The notes under the pieces were generated by a model that did no database searches, had not been told where the DNA came from, and was given only the letters and a program-made list of their open reading frames with translations. The translations under genes and the position numbers were made by a program. From Coriobacteriales bacterium (lineage in GTDB: Bacteria > Actinomycetota > Coriobacteriia > Coriobacteriales > UBA8131), in the NCBI GenBank assembly GCA_031267175.1, contig JAIRZP010000025.1, forward strand, positions 1-17,866: a stretch of 17,866 nucleotides of DNA, written 5' to 3'. This document shows, in pieces, positions 1 to 11,897 of the stretch; position 1 is the stretch's first letter, and each line of letters opens with the position of its first letter.

Positions 1-2820
1 CGCGGTGCCCATAATTATTCCGAGACCGGTCCCTCCATCCTCACCAGGGATGACATCATCCAAACCATGCGCTATATCGTGGAGCAGGCGGGTGGCAACA
101 GCTACTGCCAGCTGGACGACATAGACCACTTTGGCAACAGGCGCATCAAGACCGTGGGAGAGCTGATCCAAAACCAGTTCCGCATCGGTCTCAGCCGCAT
201 GGAGCGCGTGGTACGCGAGCGTATGTCCACGATGGAAGTGGAGGAGATCACGCCCACGAGCCTTGTCAACATCCGGCCTATCGTGGCCGCCATCAAGGAG
301 TTCTTTGGGTCCTCGCAGCTGAGCCAGTTCATGGATCAGACCAACCCGGCTACGGGCATCACCCACAAGCGTCGTCTCTCGGCATTGGGCCCCGGCGGCC
401 TCAGCCGCGAGCGCGCCGGCTTTGAGGTACGCGATGTGCATCCCTCTCATTACGGCCGCATGTGCCCGATAGAAACGCCGGAAGGCCCCAACATCGGCCT
501 CATCGGTTCTCTGGCTACCTACGCGCGCGTCAATTCCTATGGCTTCATCGAGGCACCGTATCGCCGGGTGATAGAGAGCAAGGTCACCGACGACATCGAC
601 TATCTCACGGCCGACGAGGAAGAGAACTACGTTATCGCGCAGGCCAATGAGACCTTTGACCAGGAGACTCGCCAGTTTGGCAAGCGCGACGGAAAAGGCA
701 AGTTCATAAAGGCCACCAAGGTGCTCTGCCGTACGCGCGGTACCGATGGTGAGTTTGGTGAGCCGGACGAGGTCGCCCCGGAGCGCGTGCAGTACATGGA
801 TGTGTCGCCGCGCCAGATGGTTTCGGTGGCCACCGCCCTCATTCCCTTTTTGGAGCACGATGATGCCAACCGGGCACTCATGGGTTCCAACATGCAACGT
901 CAGGCCGTTCCGCTGCTGCGTCCCGAGGCACCGCTGGTAGGCACCGGCATGGAGCATCGCTGCGCGGTGGACTCCGGCGAGATCATCCTGGCCGAGGAGT
1001 CCGGCACGGTGGAGTATGTGCAGACCAACCGGGTCATCGTGCGCGGCAAGAGTGGCACGCGTGAGTATGAACTGCCCAAGTTTCAGCGTTCAAACCAGAG
1101 CGGCTGCCTTAACCATAAGCCCCTGGTGCGTGCCGGACAGAAGATCGAGGCCGGCGAGGTCCTGGCCGACGGTCCGGCAACCAGCAGGGGCGAGCTGAGC
1201 CTCGGTCAGAACCTGCTCGTTGCCTATATGCCCTGGGAGGGCTTCAACTACGAGGATGCCATCATCCTCTCCGAGCGCGTCGTTACCGACGACCTGCTCA
1301 CCTCCATCCATATCTCCGAGTACGAGATAGACGCCCGCGACACCAAACTGGGGCCCGAGGAAGTCACGCGTGAGATTCCCAACATCTCCGACGACATGCT
1401 CGGCAACCTGGATATGAACGGCGTCATTCGTATCGGTGCCGAGGTCTTTCCCGGCGACATCCTCGTGGGCAAGGTCACTCCCAAGGGTGAGACCGAGCTG
1501 ACAGCCGAGGAACGCCTGCTGCGTGCCATCTTTGGCGAGAAGGCCCGCGATGTGCGCGACACCTCGCTCAAGATACCGCACGGTGCCGGAGGCCGCATCA
1601 TCGACATCCAGACCTTCTCACGCGACGCCGGCGACGAACTGCCACCGGGCGTCAACGAGCTGGTGCGGGTCTATGTGGCCCAGAAGCGCAAGATCCAACA
1701 GGGTGACAAGCTGGCCGGACGCCACGGCAACAAGGGCGTCATCAGCGCCATCCTGCCGATAGAGGACATGCCCTATCTGGCCGACGGCACACCCATAGAC
1801 ATCATCCTCAACCCGCTCGGTGTACCGAGCCGTATGAATGTGGGGCAGCTCCTGGAGACTCACCTCGGCTGGGCCGCCCAGCATGGTTGGAGCGACGAGG
1901 ACACGGACGAGCCGGTGTCCGGGCCCATTCACGTTGCCTCACCGGTGTTTGACGGTGCCTCCGAGGAGGAGATTTCCAACGCCATTGAGCGCGCCAATCT
2001 TAACCTCACCCTGCGTGTGCGCGAAAGCATGGGCGAACTCGCCCGCGATGAGTTCATCCCGCAGCTTTCGCGCGAGGGCAAGACCTGGCTCTACGACGGA
2101 CGCACCGGCGAGAAGTTCCGCGAGCCGGTAACCGTGGGCCAGAACTACATCCTCAAGCTCAGCCACCTCGTAGACGACAAGATCCACGCGCGTTCCACGG
2201 GCCCCTACTCGCTTATCACGCAGCAGCCCCTGGGCGGAAAGTCCCAGTTTGGCGGCCAGCGTTTTGGCGAGATGGAGGTGTGGGCGCTCTATGCCTACGG
2301 TGCCAGCGCCGTGCTGGAAGAGATAATGACCATCAAGTCCGACGATACCGCCGGCCGCGTCAAGGCCTACGAGCACATCGTTAAGGGAGAGAATATCCCG
2401 TCGCCCGAGGTGCCGGAATCGTTTAAGGTGCTGGTCAAGGAGATGAAGAGCCTCTGTCTGGATGTTGAGCTCATCGGCGGACAGCGTGAAGAAACGCTCG
2501 AGGAGTTTGAGCTTGAGGACACCAAGGACCTCAGCTCGGTCTTTGACGATGGTATGTTTGGAGAGGCAGGCTCTGACGAGGACGCGCTCGATCTGATTGC
2601 GTCCGGTCTGGATGAGCTGACCTCCGGAGAGATCGGCGATCTTCTGGGTCTGGACGCTCTCGACGCCCTCGACAGCTTCGGCGGCGCGGACCAGGACAGT
2701 GCGGACGCAGACTCGGAGGGCATCTTTGCCTCAGGCACCGATTCTCTCGACTCAGACTCAGAGGTGGACCTCGATGCCCTGCTCAACGAACATGAACCCA
2801 AATCCGAAGGGGAGGAGTAA
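1..2820 (+). CDS. rpoB: RNA polymerase beta subunit, 5' end outside the window
   Basis: This is the beta subunit of RNA polymerase, which forms one side of the active-site cleft and binds rifamycins. The frame is open from base 1, so the first ATG (67) is internal; 939 residues are visible and roughly the first 300 are missing. Visible landmarks are the rifampicin cluster (GSSQLSQFMDQTNP, 307-348, then THKRRLSALGPGG), CPIETPEGPNIGLIGSL, NYEDAIILSERV, the active-site segment GRHGNKGV and GVPSRMNVGQ, and the C-terminal clamp segment PLGGKSQFGGQRFGEMEVWA. The large insertion seen in proteobacterial beta between flap and clamp is absent. After DVELIGG the protein carries about 112 extra, strongly acidic residues (Asp, Glu, Ser, Leu), which E. 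coli lacks. The stop is 5 nt before rpoC, and the rpoC ribosome binding site (GGGGAGGAG) lies inside the last rpoB codons, so the two are co-transcribed and probably coupled. Identification is certain. Confidence 0.98.
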   Translation, partial: RGAHNYSETGPSILTRDDIIQTMRYIVEQAGGNSYCQLDDIDHFGNRRIKTVGELIQNQFRIGLSRMERVVRERMSTMEVEEITPTSLVNIRPIVAAIKEFFGSSQLSQFMDQTNPATGITHKRRLSALGPGGLSRERAGFEVRDVHPSHYGRMCPIETPEGPNIGLIGSLATYARVNSYGFIEAPYRRVIESKVTDDIDYLTADEEENYVIAQANETFDQETRQFGKRDGKGKFIKATKVLCRTRGTDGEFGEPDEVAPERVQYMDVSPRQMVSVATALIPFLEHDDANRALMGSNMQRQAVPLLRPEAPLVGTGMEHRCAVDSGEIILAEESGTVEYVQTNRVIVRGKSGTREYELPKFQRSNQSGCLNHKPLVRAGQKIEAGEVLADGPATSRGELSLGQNLLVAYMPWEGFNYEDAIILSERVVTDDLLTSIHISEYEIDARDTKLGPEEVTREIPNISDDMLGNLDMNGVIRIGAEVFPGDILVGKVTPKGETELTAEERLLRAIFGEKARDVRDTSLKIPHGAGGRIIDIQTFSRDAGDELPPGVNELVRVYVAQKRKIQQGDKLAGRHGNKGVISAILPIEDMPYLADGTPIDIILNPLGVPSRMNVGQLLETHLGWAAQHGWSDEDTDEPVSGPIHVASPVFDGASEEEISNAIERANLNLTLRVRESMGELARDEFIPQLSREGKTWLYDGRTGEKFREPVTVGQNYILKLSHLVDDKIHARSTGPYSLITQQPLGGKSQFGGQRFGEMEVWALYAYGASAVLEEIMTIKSDDTAGRVKAYEHIVKGENIPSPEVPESFKVLVKEMKSLCLDVELIGGQREETLEEFELEDTKDLSSVFDDGMFGEAGSDEDALDLIASGLDELTSGEIGDLLGLDALDALDSFGGADQDSADADSEGIFASGTDSLDSDSEVDLDALLNEHEPKSEGEE

Positions 2821-2825
2821 GCCAT

Positions 2826-7394
<4,569 letters not shown>

Positions 7395-7398
7395 TAAG

Positions 7399-7424
7399 CA
7401 GGGGCGGCCGCCTGGCTGCCCCTG
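7399..7424 (+). terminator. GC-rich hairpin after rpoC
   Basis: Five bases after the rpoC stop lies an 11-pair stem (CAGGGGCGGCC / GGCTGCCCCTG, one G-T pair) with the four-base loop GCCT. It is very stable, but no run of T follows, so it may be a weak or factor-assisted terminator or an RNA-stabilising 3' end. The next gene's ribosome binding site begins 15 nt downstream, so read-through into the Rrf2-type gene is possible. Confidence 0.45.
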
Positions 7425-7451
7425 ATGCCTGTGCCCCCAAGGAGAGTCCCT

Positions 7452-7853
7452 ATGAGGATAACGCGACGAACCGATTACGCAATCCACCTGATTGCCGATC
7501 TGTCTGATAACCCGGAGAAGCCTCTGGGTCTTCGCTCCCTCGCCGAGCGCCACGCCGTGAGCTACGCCTTTGCGCGCACGGTGCAGCAGGGTCTGCTCAA
7601 GGCCGGCATCATCACCAGCTCCCGCGGCATACACGGCGGCATCAGGTTGGCCCGTCCCCTGCAGGAGATAACGCTGCTGGAGGTGTTTGAGGCAGCGCAG
7701 GATCCGCTCGAAGTGGCCTTCTCTCCCAAGGATCCCTCCTGGTGCGGCTGCGAGAACAGCTGTGTGTCCGAGGACATCTGGCTTTCTACCCGGAGCGTAC
7801 TGGGCAAGCATCTTTCAAGCATCCAACTGCACCGTATCATCAGGCCACGGTAG
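7452..7853 (+). CDS. Rrf2-family transcriptional regulator with three Cys (probable Fe-S sensor)
   Basis: A 133-residue winged-helix regulator of the Rrf2 family (IscR, NsrR, CymR and RirA relatives). The N-terminus MRITRRTDYAIHLIADLS and the wing GIHGGIRLARPLQEITLLEVFEA are characteristic. The ATG at 7452 is chosen over an in-frame ATG at 7425 because it has AAGGAGAG just upstream and matches the usual family start. Cys 98, 100 and 104 (CGCENSC), followed by Trp 110, sit where IscR and NsrR place their three cluster ligands; the spacing here (C-x-C-x3-C) is tighter than in IscR. A 2Fe-2S or 4Fe-4S cluster is therefore likely but unproven. The gene heads a possible operon containing an Fe-S helicase, so self-regulation in response to iron-sulfur or redox state is a reasonable guess. 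The target genes cannot be read from the sequence. Confidence 0.88.
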   Translation: MRITRRTDYAIHLIADLSDNPEKPLGLRSLAERHAVSYAFARTVQQGLLKAGIITSSRGIHGGIRLARPLQEITLLEVFEAAQDPLEVAFSPKDPSWCGCENSCVSEDIWLSTRSVLGKHLSSIQLHRIIRPR

Positions 7854-7915
7854 CAAGGGAAGCGATGACAACGCGTTTGAGCACCGTATCCTCTGGCGAG
7901 CGAAAGGAACAGCGC

Positions 7916-8392
7916 ATGACCAACAGCCATACTGCGAGTGCCGCGGCGCTTGACGAGTCCAACGATCTGGACAAGATCGTCCTCTATGCATTGGACGAGG
8001 CCATGGAAAAACTCGAGCAGAACGGCGAGCTGGAGCCCTTTACCGTCATCCTGCATGGGGGCAATCTCCATGTCGAGAGCCATTCCGGGGAGGATGCGGT
8101 GGAATGCTTTAACGCCGCCTCCACAGCCCTCCAGCTGCTTGCGCACGTCATGGATGCCTATGTCTTTGCCTATGACGGCTACATCAACACCGATACTGAC
8201 ACCCGGGATGCCATCATCGTCGAGCGAGGTAAGCCGGGCCAGACCGAGGCCGAAGCCTATGCCATCCTCTACACGCTCGACGAAGGCGACGACGGAGTGC
8301 TGAGCTTTGAAGAAGGCATCTACGATCTGGGGCCCGCCCCCTCGATGTTAGAGGGCGCACCGGCCACGAGCGATGATCTGGAAATGTTCTAG
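7916..8392 (+). CDS. Acidic protein of unknown function
   Basis: I do not recognise this 158-residue protein. It is acidic, has no signal peptide or membrane segment, and looks like a small globular alpha/beta protein: a helical N-terminal part (DKIVLYALDEAMEKLEQNG), a beta-like stretch (PFTVILHGGNLHVES), a hydrophobic helix (ALQLLAHVMDAYVFAY), a Asp-rich turn (DGYINTDTDTRDAIIVERG) and a loose acidic tail ending in DDLEMF. The ATG at 7916 has AAAGGA 7 nt upstream; an in-frame ATG at 7865 with AGGGA would add 17 residues (MTTRLSTVSS...) and cannot be excluded. The reading frame stays open back to 7742 inside the Rrf2-type gene, but that part is out of frame with the regulator and is not taken as coding. 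It ends 2 nt before the start of the exonuclease-helicase gene, so the two are probably translated together, suggesting a partner role. That is inference. Confidence 0.8.
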   Translation: MTNSHTASAAALDESNDLDKIVLYALDEAMEKLEQNGELEPFTVILHGGNLHVESHSGEDAVECFNAASTALQLLAHVMDAYVFAYDGYINTDTDTRDAIIVERGKPGQTEAEAYAILYTLDEGDDGVLSFEEGIYDLGPAPSMLEGAPATSDDLEMF

Positions 8393-8394
8393 GG

Positions 8395-11300
8395 GTGGCA
8401 GGTCCCGGCACCATACAGCAGGCCTCCCCGCCGCCCAGTGCGCTGGAACTGCTGATGATTCCCGGTGCAAAGCCGTCCATCAAGGCAAACTATGCGAGCC
8501 TGGTGGAGCGGGCTCGGGATTTTACCCTGGCAAGCGTAGAGCCGGAGTTCGTCATCCTGGACACCGAAACCACCGGTTTTGACGCCAGGGCCGATGCCTT
8601 AACAGAGGTTGCGGCGGCCATCGTCTGTGGCAGTACGACCCTCGATACCTTCTCCACCTTTGTTAATCCCGGCCGTCCTGTTCCCCCTCACATTACCGAG
8701 CTTACGGGTATATCCGATGCTGATGTGGCCGACGCGCCCTCGGCGGATGAGGTGATGCGCAATCTCAGGGTCTTCTGCGGCGAGCGCCCGATAGTTGCCC
8801 ACAATGCCAATTTTGACCAGGCTTTTATCCAGGCAAACTACCAGAGAATGCTGGACAGGGGCCCTGAGCCAGACAATCCGTTGCACAGCGCCCAGACCCA
8901 GTCAGGCACGGCCGTCGTTGGTTCTGATACCGGCACAGCCACTGAGCTGGAGGCCCTGCCCGAGGCCCTGCAGCAAGACCTCGAGGATGAGGCCGCCCCG
9001 CTGCTCTCCTCAAAACCCTGGATAGACAGCGTGGAGCTGGCCCGCATTGCCCTGCCGCTGCTTCGCGAGTACAACCTTGAGGCTTTGAGCGCCGTCTTTG
9101 CACCCGACAGCCGCTCGACCCACCGCGCAATCGATGATGTCCTGGCCCTGGCCAGGGTCTGGCGGGTCATCCTCGTGGCCTTAAGCGACCTGCCAGCCGG
9201 GCTCTGCGGCTCTCTCGCGGAGAGATTCTCCGAGCAGGAGTGGGCGAGCAGCCCCGTGCTGCAACTCATTGCCGAGCATCAGAAGGCCGGGCTTGCCACC
9301 TCCGCTAGCCCTGCCGCTTCTGACACTTCGATCACCCCTTCTGTCTCCGCCGCATCCTGCACTTTGGCTCCCCTTGATTCCTCCGATGGTCTTGTTGCCT
9401 CCGACACCCCGGCTGTTTCGGCAAACTCGACTACCAAAACCTCCGGCCCCAGCTTTGACATCTTCGCCGTGCGAGAACAGCTCACCCGGCATCTCCGGGA
9501 GCAACAGAAAGTTGACGCGGCAGAGCTGGAGGGCGGTATTGCCACGCTCACTCCGGTCGAGGCCGGTGAGTTGGCAGAGGAGTATACGGCCTCCGGCCTG
9601 CTTGGCATGATGTATCCGGAGTATGAGACCCGCCTTGAACAGCTCTCTATGGCCGAGGCGGTGGCCGAGGCGTTCAATACGGCGGGCTTTGCCGCCATAG
9701 AAGCTGGCACGGGCGGGGGTAAGTCCATGGCCTACCTGCTGCCTGCGGCACTCTTTGCCAAGCGCAACGGCCTGAGCTGCGGCATTGCCACCAAGTCAAA
9801 CGCCCTGCTCGACCAGCTCATGTATCACGAGCTTCCCCGTCTCAACTGTGCCCTTGAGGCCCAGGGTGCCGGGGGTCTGGAATACCTCTCTCTCAAAGGA
9901 TATGAACACTATCCCTGTCTCCGCAAACTGCTTGCGGCGCCTGCGACAAACAAACACTACAAGGGACGTCCCGCACTGACGGCTCAGCTTCTCAGCTATG
10001 CGTGCCAGTCGGTCTCGGGGGACCTTGACGCGCTCAGGGTGTGGCGTGGGGATGTGCCGCGTTTTGAGTACCTGGCCTCGGCAGAGGACTGCCTGGGCTA
10101 CCGCTGCCGGTACTACCAGTGCTGCCTCCTGCACAGCATGCGCAGACAGGCAAAGAACGCCGACATCGTCGTGACCAACCACTCCCTGCTCTTCTGCGAT
10201 GTGATGTGCGGCGGCACGCTGCTGCCTCCCGTGCGCCACTGGATTATCGATGAGGCACATGGCACCGAGGATGAAGCGCGCCGGCAGCTCAGCAACGAGC
10301 TTGATGCTCGAACGCTCACTGAGGCCCTCAGGGCACTCACCAGGGGTGGCGGCCTGTTGGAGAGTATCCGCACCAAGGCTGCCTCCAACGATGAGGGTCG
10401 GGTGGTGTTGGGCCTGGCCACCAAGCTCGGCACCACCGCTGGCCCGGTTGACGCCCTGGCCTCGACCTTTTTCTCCGCTGTGGCCGATCTTGCGGCCCTC
10501 GGTGAGAAGAGCGACTACAACCAGATGGAGATCTGGCTCAACGAACGCGCGCGCGCGAGTGTCCCGTGGGGCCAGGTAGCCTCCACCGGCAGCACGCTTG
10601 GCACCCATATGGAGGCATTGGCAAAGCAGCTCAAAGACCTCATATCGGCCCTGAGCGAGCTCCCGGAGTTTGCACAGCTGCAAAGCACCCTGGCCGGCCA
10701 CACGATGGTGGTATCCTCCGCTCTGGGCACGCTCCGCCTTATACTCGACGGCACCAACGCAAGCTATGTCTATTCGGCCCTGCTCGACAAACGCAGCCAC
10801 CTTAACGCCAATAAGCTGGTGGCCTCGTACTATGCCGTCGGGGAGGTACTGGCCGAGGAGTTTTATCCCCAGCAACTCAGTGTCGTCTACACCTCGGCCA
10901 CCATTGCGCTCGGCGGCTCGGGCAGGCAAGGCGCGGGCAGACAGCCTGCGGGCAGGCGGGCCGTGGTGGGGGAGCTTACGGAGTTTGCCGAGTTTGGCGA
11001 GGGCCGAGTCAGGCGAGGCGAGCGTGTAGAAGTTACAGAAGCTTTTGAGTTTAACGAGGAGCCGCCGGAGGAACCCCAAGCTGCCGACTTTGGGTATTTC
11101 AAACGGGGGGTCGGGCTGGATCTGCTGGACACAGGGCGTGTCAGCACCCTCAAACTCGACTCAAGCTACGACTTTGATACCAATATGACGGTGTTTGTGC
11201 CTACCAACATGCTGGCACCCAACGACTACGGCAGACGCGCAGAGTATCTCGGCCAGTTGGACGATCTGCTCTTTGCCACGCACAAGGCCATGGGCGGGAG

Positions 11301-11844
11301 TGTGCTCACCCTCTTTACCAACCGGCGCGAGATGGAGGAGGCCTTTGAACGCCTGCGCCCCGCCTTTGAGGCCAACGGACTTGACGTGGTGTGTCAGTTT
11401 GCCCGCACCTCACGCACGCGCCTGCGCGAGAGCTTCATTCAGGACAAGGCGCTCTCACTCTTTGCGCTACGGTCGTTCTGGGAGGGCTTTGACGCCCCCG
11501 GCGATACCCTGCGCTGCGTTATCATCCCCAAGCTGGCCTTTGGCAGGCCCAACGACCCGCTGCAACAGGAACGAAGCCGACGGGAAAAGGGTGCCTGGAG
11601 CCGCTACGTCCTGCCGGAGGCCGTCATCAGCCTCAAGCAGGCAGCGGGGCGCCTCATCCGCTCCAGCAGCGATTCCGGCTTTCTGGTACTCGCCGACGCG
11701 CGCCTCGTAACCAAGTTCTACGGCAGGGAGTTTTTGGCTGCGCTGCCTTCGCAGAACATACACTACCTCTCCATAAAGGCCCTGGCCGCGCATATGCGTG
11801 CCGCCACTGAGCAGGAGAGGGAAGAGGAGGAGGACCTCATATGA
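8395..11844 (+). CDS. DEDDh exonuclease-DinG family Fe-S helicase fusion
   Basis: A 1149-residue two-part protein. The N-terminal part is a DnaQ-like 3'-5' exonuclease: ExoI DTETTG (D56, E58), ExoII AHNANFD (D141), ExoIII H243-x4-D248, with an insertion of about 50 residues before ExoIII. A Ser/Ala/Thr-rich linker (about 300-355) follows. The C-terminal part is an XPD/DinG superfamily 2 helicase: Walker A EAGTGGGKS (K443), four Cys for a 4Fe-4S cluster (C508, C566, C571, C577; the last three have E. coli DinG spacing), DEAH (619-622), SATIALGG, and motif VI QAAGRLIRS. Between SATIALGG and the last RecA-like domain lies a low-complexity insertion (about 843-920) with a 15-bp repeat. GTG 8395, two bases after the preceding stop, is chosen; ATG 8455 is an alternative. 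The likely role is unwinding and trimming DNA at damage, R-loops or stalled forks. Retention of Cys and DEAH distinguishes it from the staphylococcal DinG, which lacks the cluster. Confidence 0.93.
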   Translation: MAGPGTIQQASPPPSALELLMIPGAKPSIKANYASLVERARDFTLASVEPEFVILDTETTGFDARADALTEVAAAIVCGSTTLDTFSTFVNPGRPVPPHITELTGISDADVADAPSADEVMRNLRVFCGERPIVAHNANFDQAFIQANYQRMLDRGPEPDNPLHSAQTQSGTAVVGSDTGTATELEALPEALQQDLEDEAAPLLSSKPWIDSVELARIALPLLREYNLEALSAVFAPDSRSTHRAIDDVLALARVWRVILVALSDLPAGLCGSLAERFSEQEWASSPVLQLIAEHQKAGLATSASPAASDTSITPSVSAASCTLAPLDSSDGLVASDTPAVSANSTTKTSGPSFDIFAVREQLTRHLREQQKVDAAELEGGIATLTPVEAGELAEEYTASGLLGMMYPEYETRLEQLSMAEAVAEAFNTAGFAAIEAGTGGGKSMAYLLPAALFAKRNGLSCGIATKSNALLDQLMYHELPRLNCALEAQGAGGLEYLSLKGYEHYPCLRKLLAAPATNKHYKGRPALTAQLLSYACQSVSGDLDALRVWRGDVPRFEYLASAEDCLGYRCRYYQCCLLHSMRRQAKNADIVVTNHSLLFCDVMCGGTLLPPVRHWIIDEAHGTEDEARRQLSNELDARTLTEALRALTRGGGLLESIRTKAASNDEGRVVLGLATKLGTTAGPVDALASTFFSAVADLAALGEKSDYNQMEIWLNERARASVPWGQVASTGSTLGTHMEALAKQLKDLISALSELPEFAQLQSTLAGHTMVVSSALGTLRLILDGTNASYVYSALLDKRSHLNANKLVASYYAVGEVLAEEFYPQQLSVVYTSATIALGGSGRQGAGRQPAGRRAVVGELTEFAEFGEGRVRRGERVEVTEAFEFNEEPPEEPQAADFGYFKRGVGLDLLDTGRVSTLKLDSSYDFDTNMTVFVPTNMLAPNDYGRRAEYLGQLDDLLFATHKAMGGSVLTLFTNRREMEEAFERLRPAFEANGLDVVCQFARTSRTRLRESFIQDKALSLFALRSFWEGFDAPGDTLRCVIIPKLAFGRPNDPLQQERSRREKGAWSRYVLPEAVISLKQAAGRLIRSSSDSGFLVLADARLVTKFYGREFLAALPSQNIHYLSIKALAAHMRAATEQEREEEEDLI
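10921..10965 (+). repeat. 15-bp tandem repeat, three copies, inside the helicase gene
   Basis: Three consecutive 15-nt units encode GRQGA, GRQPA and GRRAV in the exonuclease-helicase (residues 843-857). They open a Gly/Arg then Glu/Phe-rich insertion of about 75 residues placed right after the SAT motif. The repeat is in frame and adds a flexible basic loop; it looks like local slippage within a tolerant loop. Confidence 0.7.
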
Positions 11845-11897
11845 ACATCCACGCAGGAGAGCAGTGCAGGTACAGACAAAAGAGGGAGGCCCTATGA
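11841..11897 (+). CDS. 18-codon mini-ORF bridging the helicase gene and purD
   Basis: The peptide reads MNIHAGEQCRYRQKREAL. Its ATG overlaps the helicase stop as ATGA (11841-11844), and its TGA overlaps the purD start as ATGA (11894-11897). GAGGAGG, about 7-9 nt upstream, is a strong ribosome binding site. The arrangement would let ribosomes pass from the helicase gene to purD without dissociating. The peptide is basic, has no known relative that I can name, and could be functionless apart from coupling. Its first codons (ATGAACATCC) echo those of purD (ATGAATATCC), which suggests a duplicated initiation region. Confidence 0.45.
   Translation: MNIHAGEQCRYRQKREAL

Noticed and set aside
7425..7451. 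Earlier ATG for the Rrf2-type regulator
   Set aside because: It lacks a ribosome binding site and adds residues (MPVPPRRVP) that the family does not have; the ATG at 7452 has AAGGAGAG.
9796..11079. A 427-codon open frame on the minus strand
   Set aside because: It lies wholly inside the exonuclease-helicase gene, which has clear catalytic motifs. High GC keeps antisense frames open, the protein has no recognisable motif, and no ribosome binding site stands out.
11798..11893. Upstream extension of the purD frame
   Set aside because: The extra residues are out-of-frame helicase sequence; MNILVLGSGGREHAIV at 11894 is the standard PurD beginning with its own ribosome binding site.
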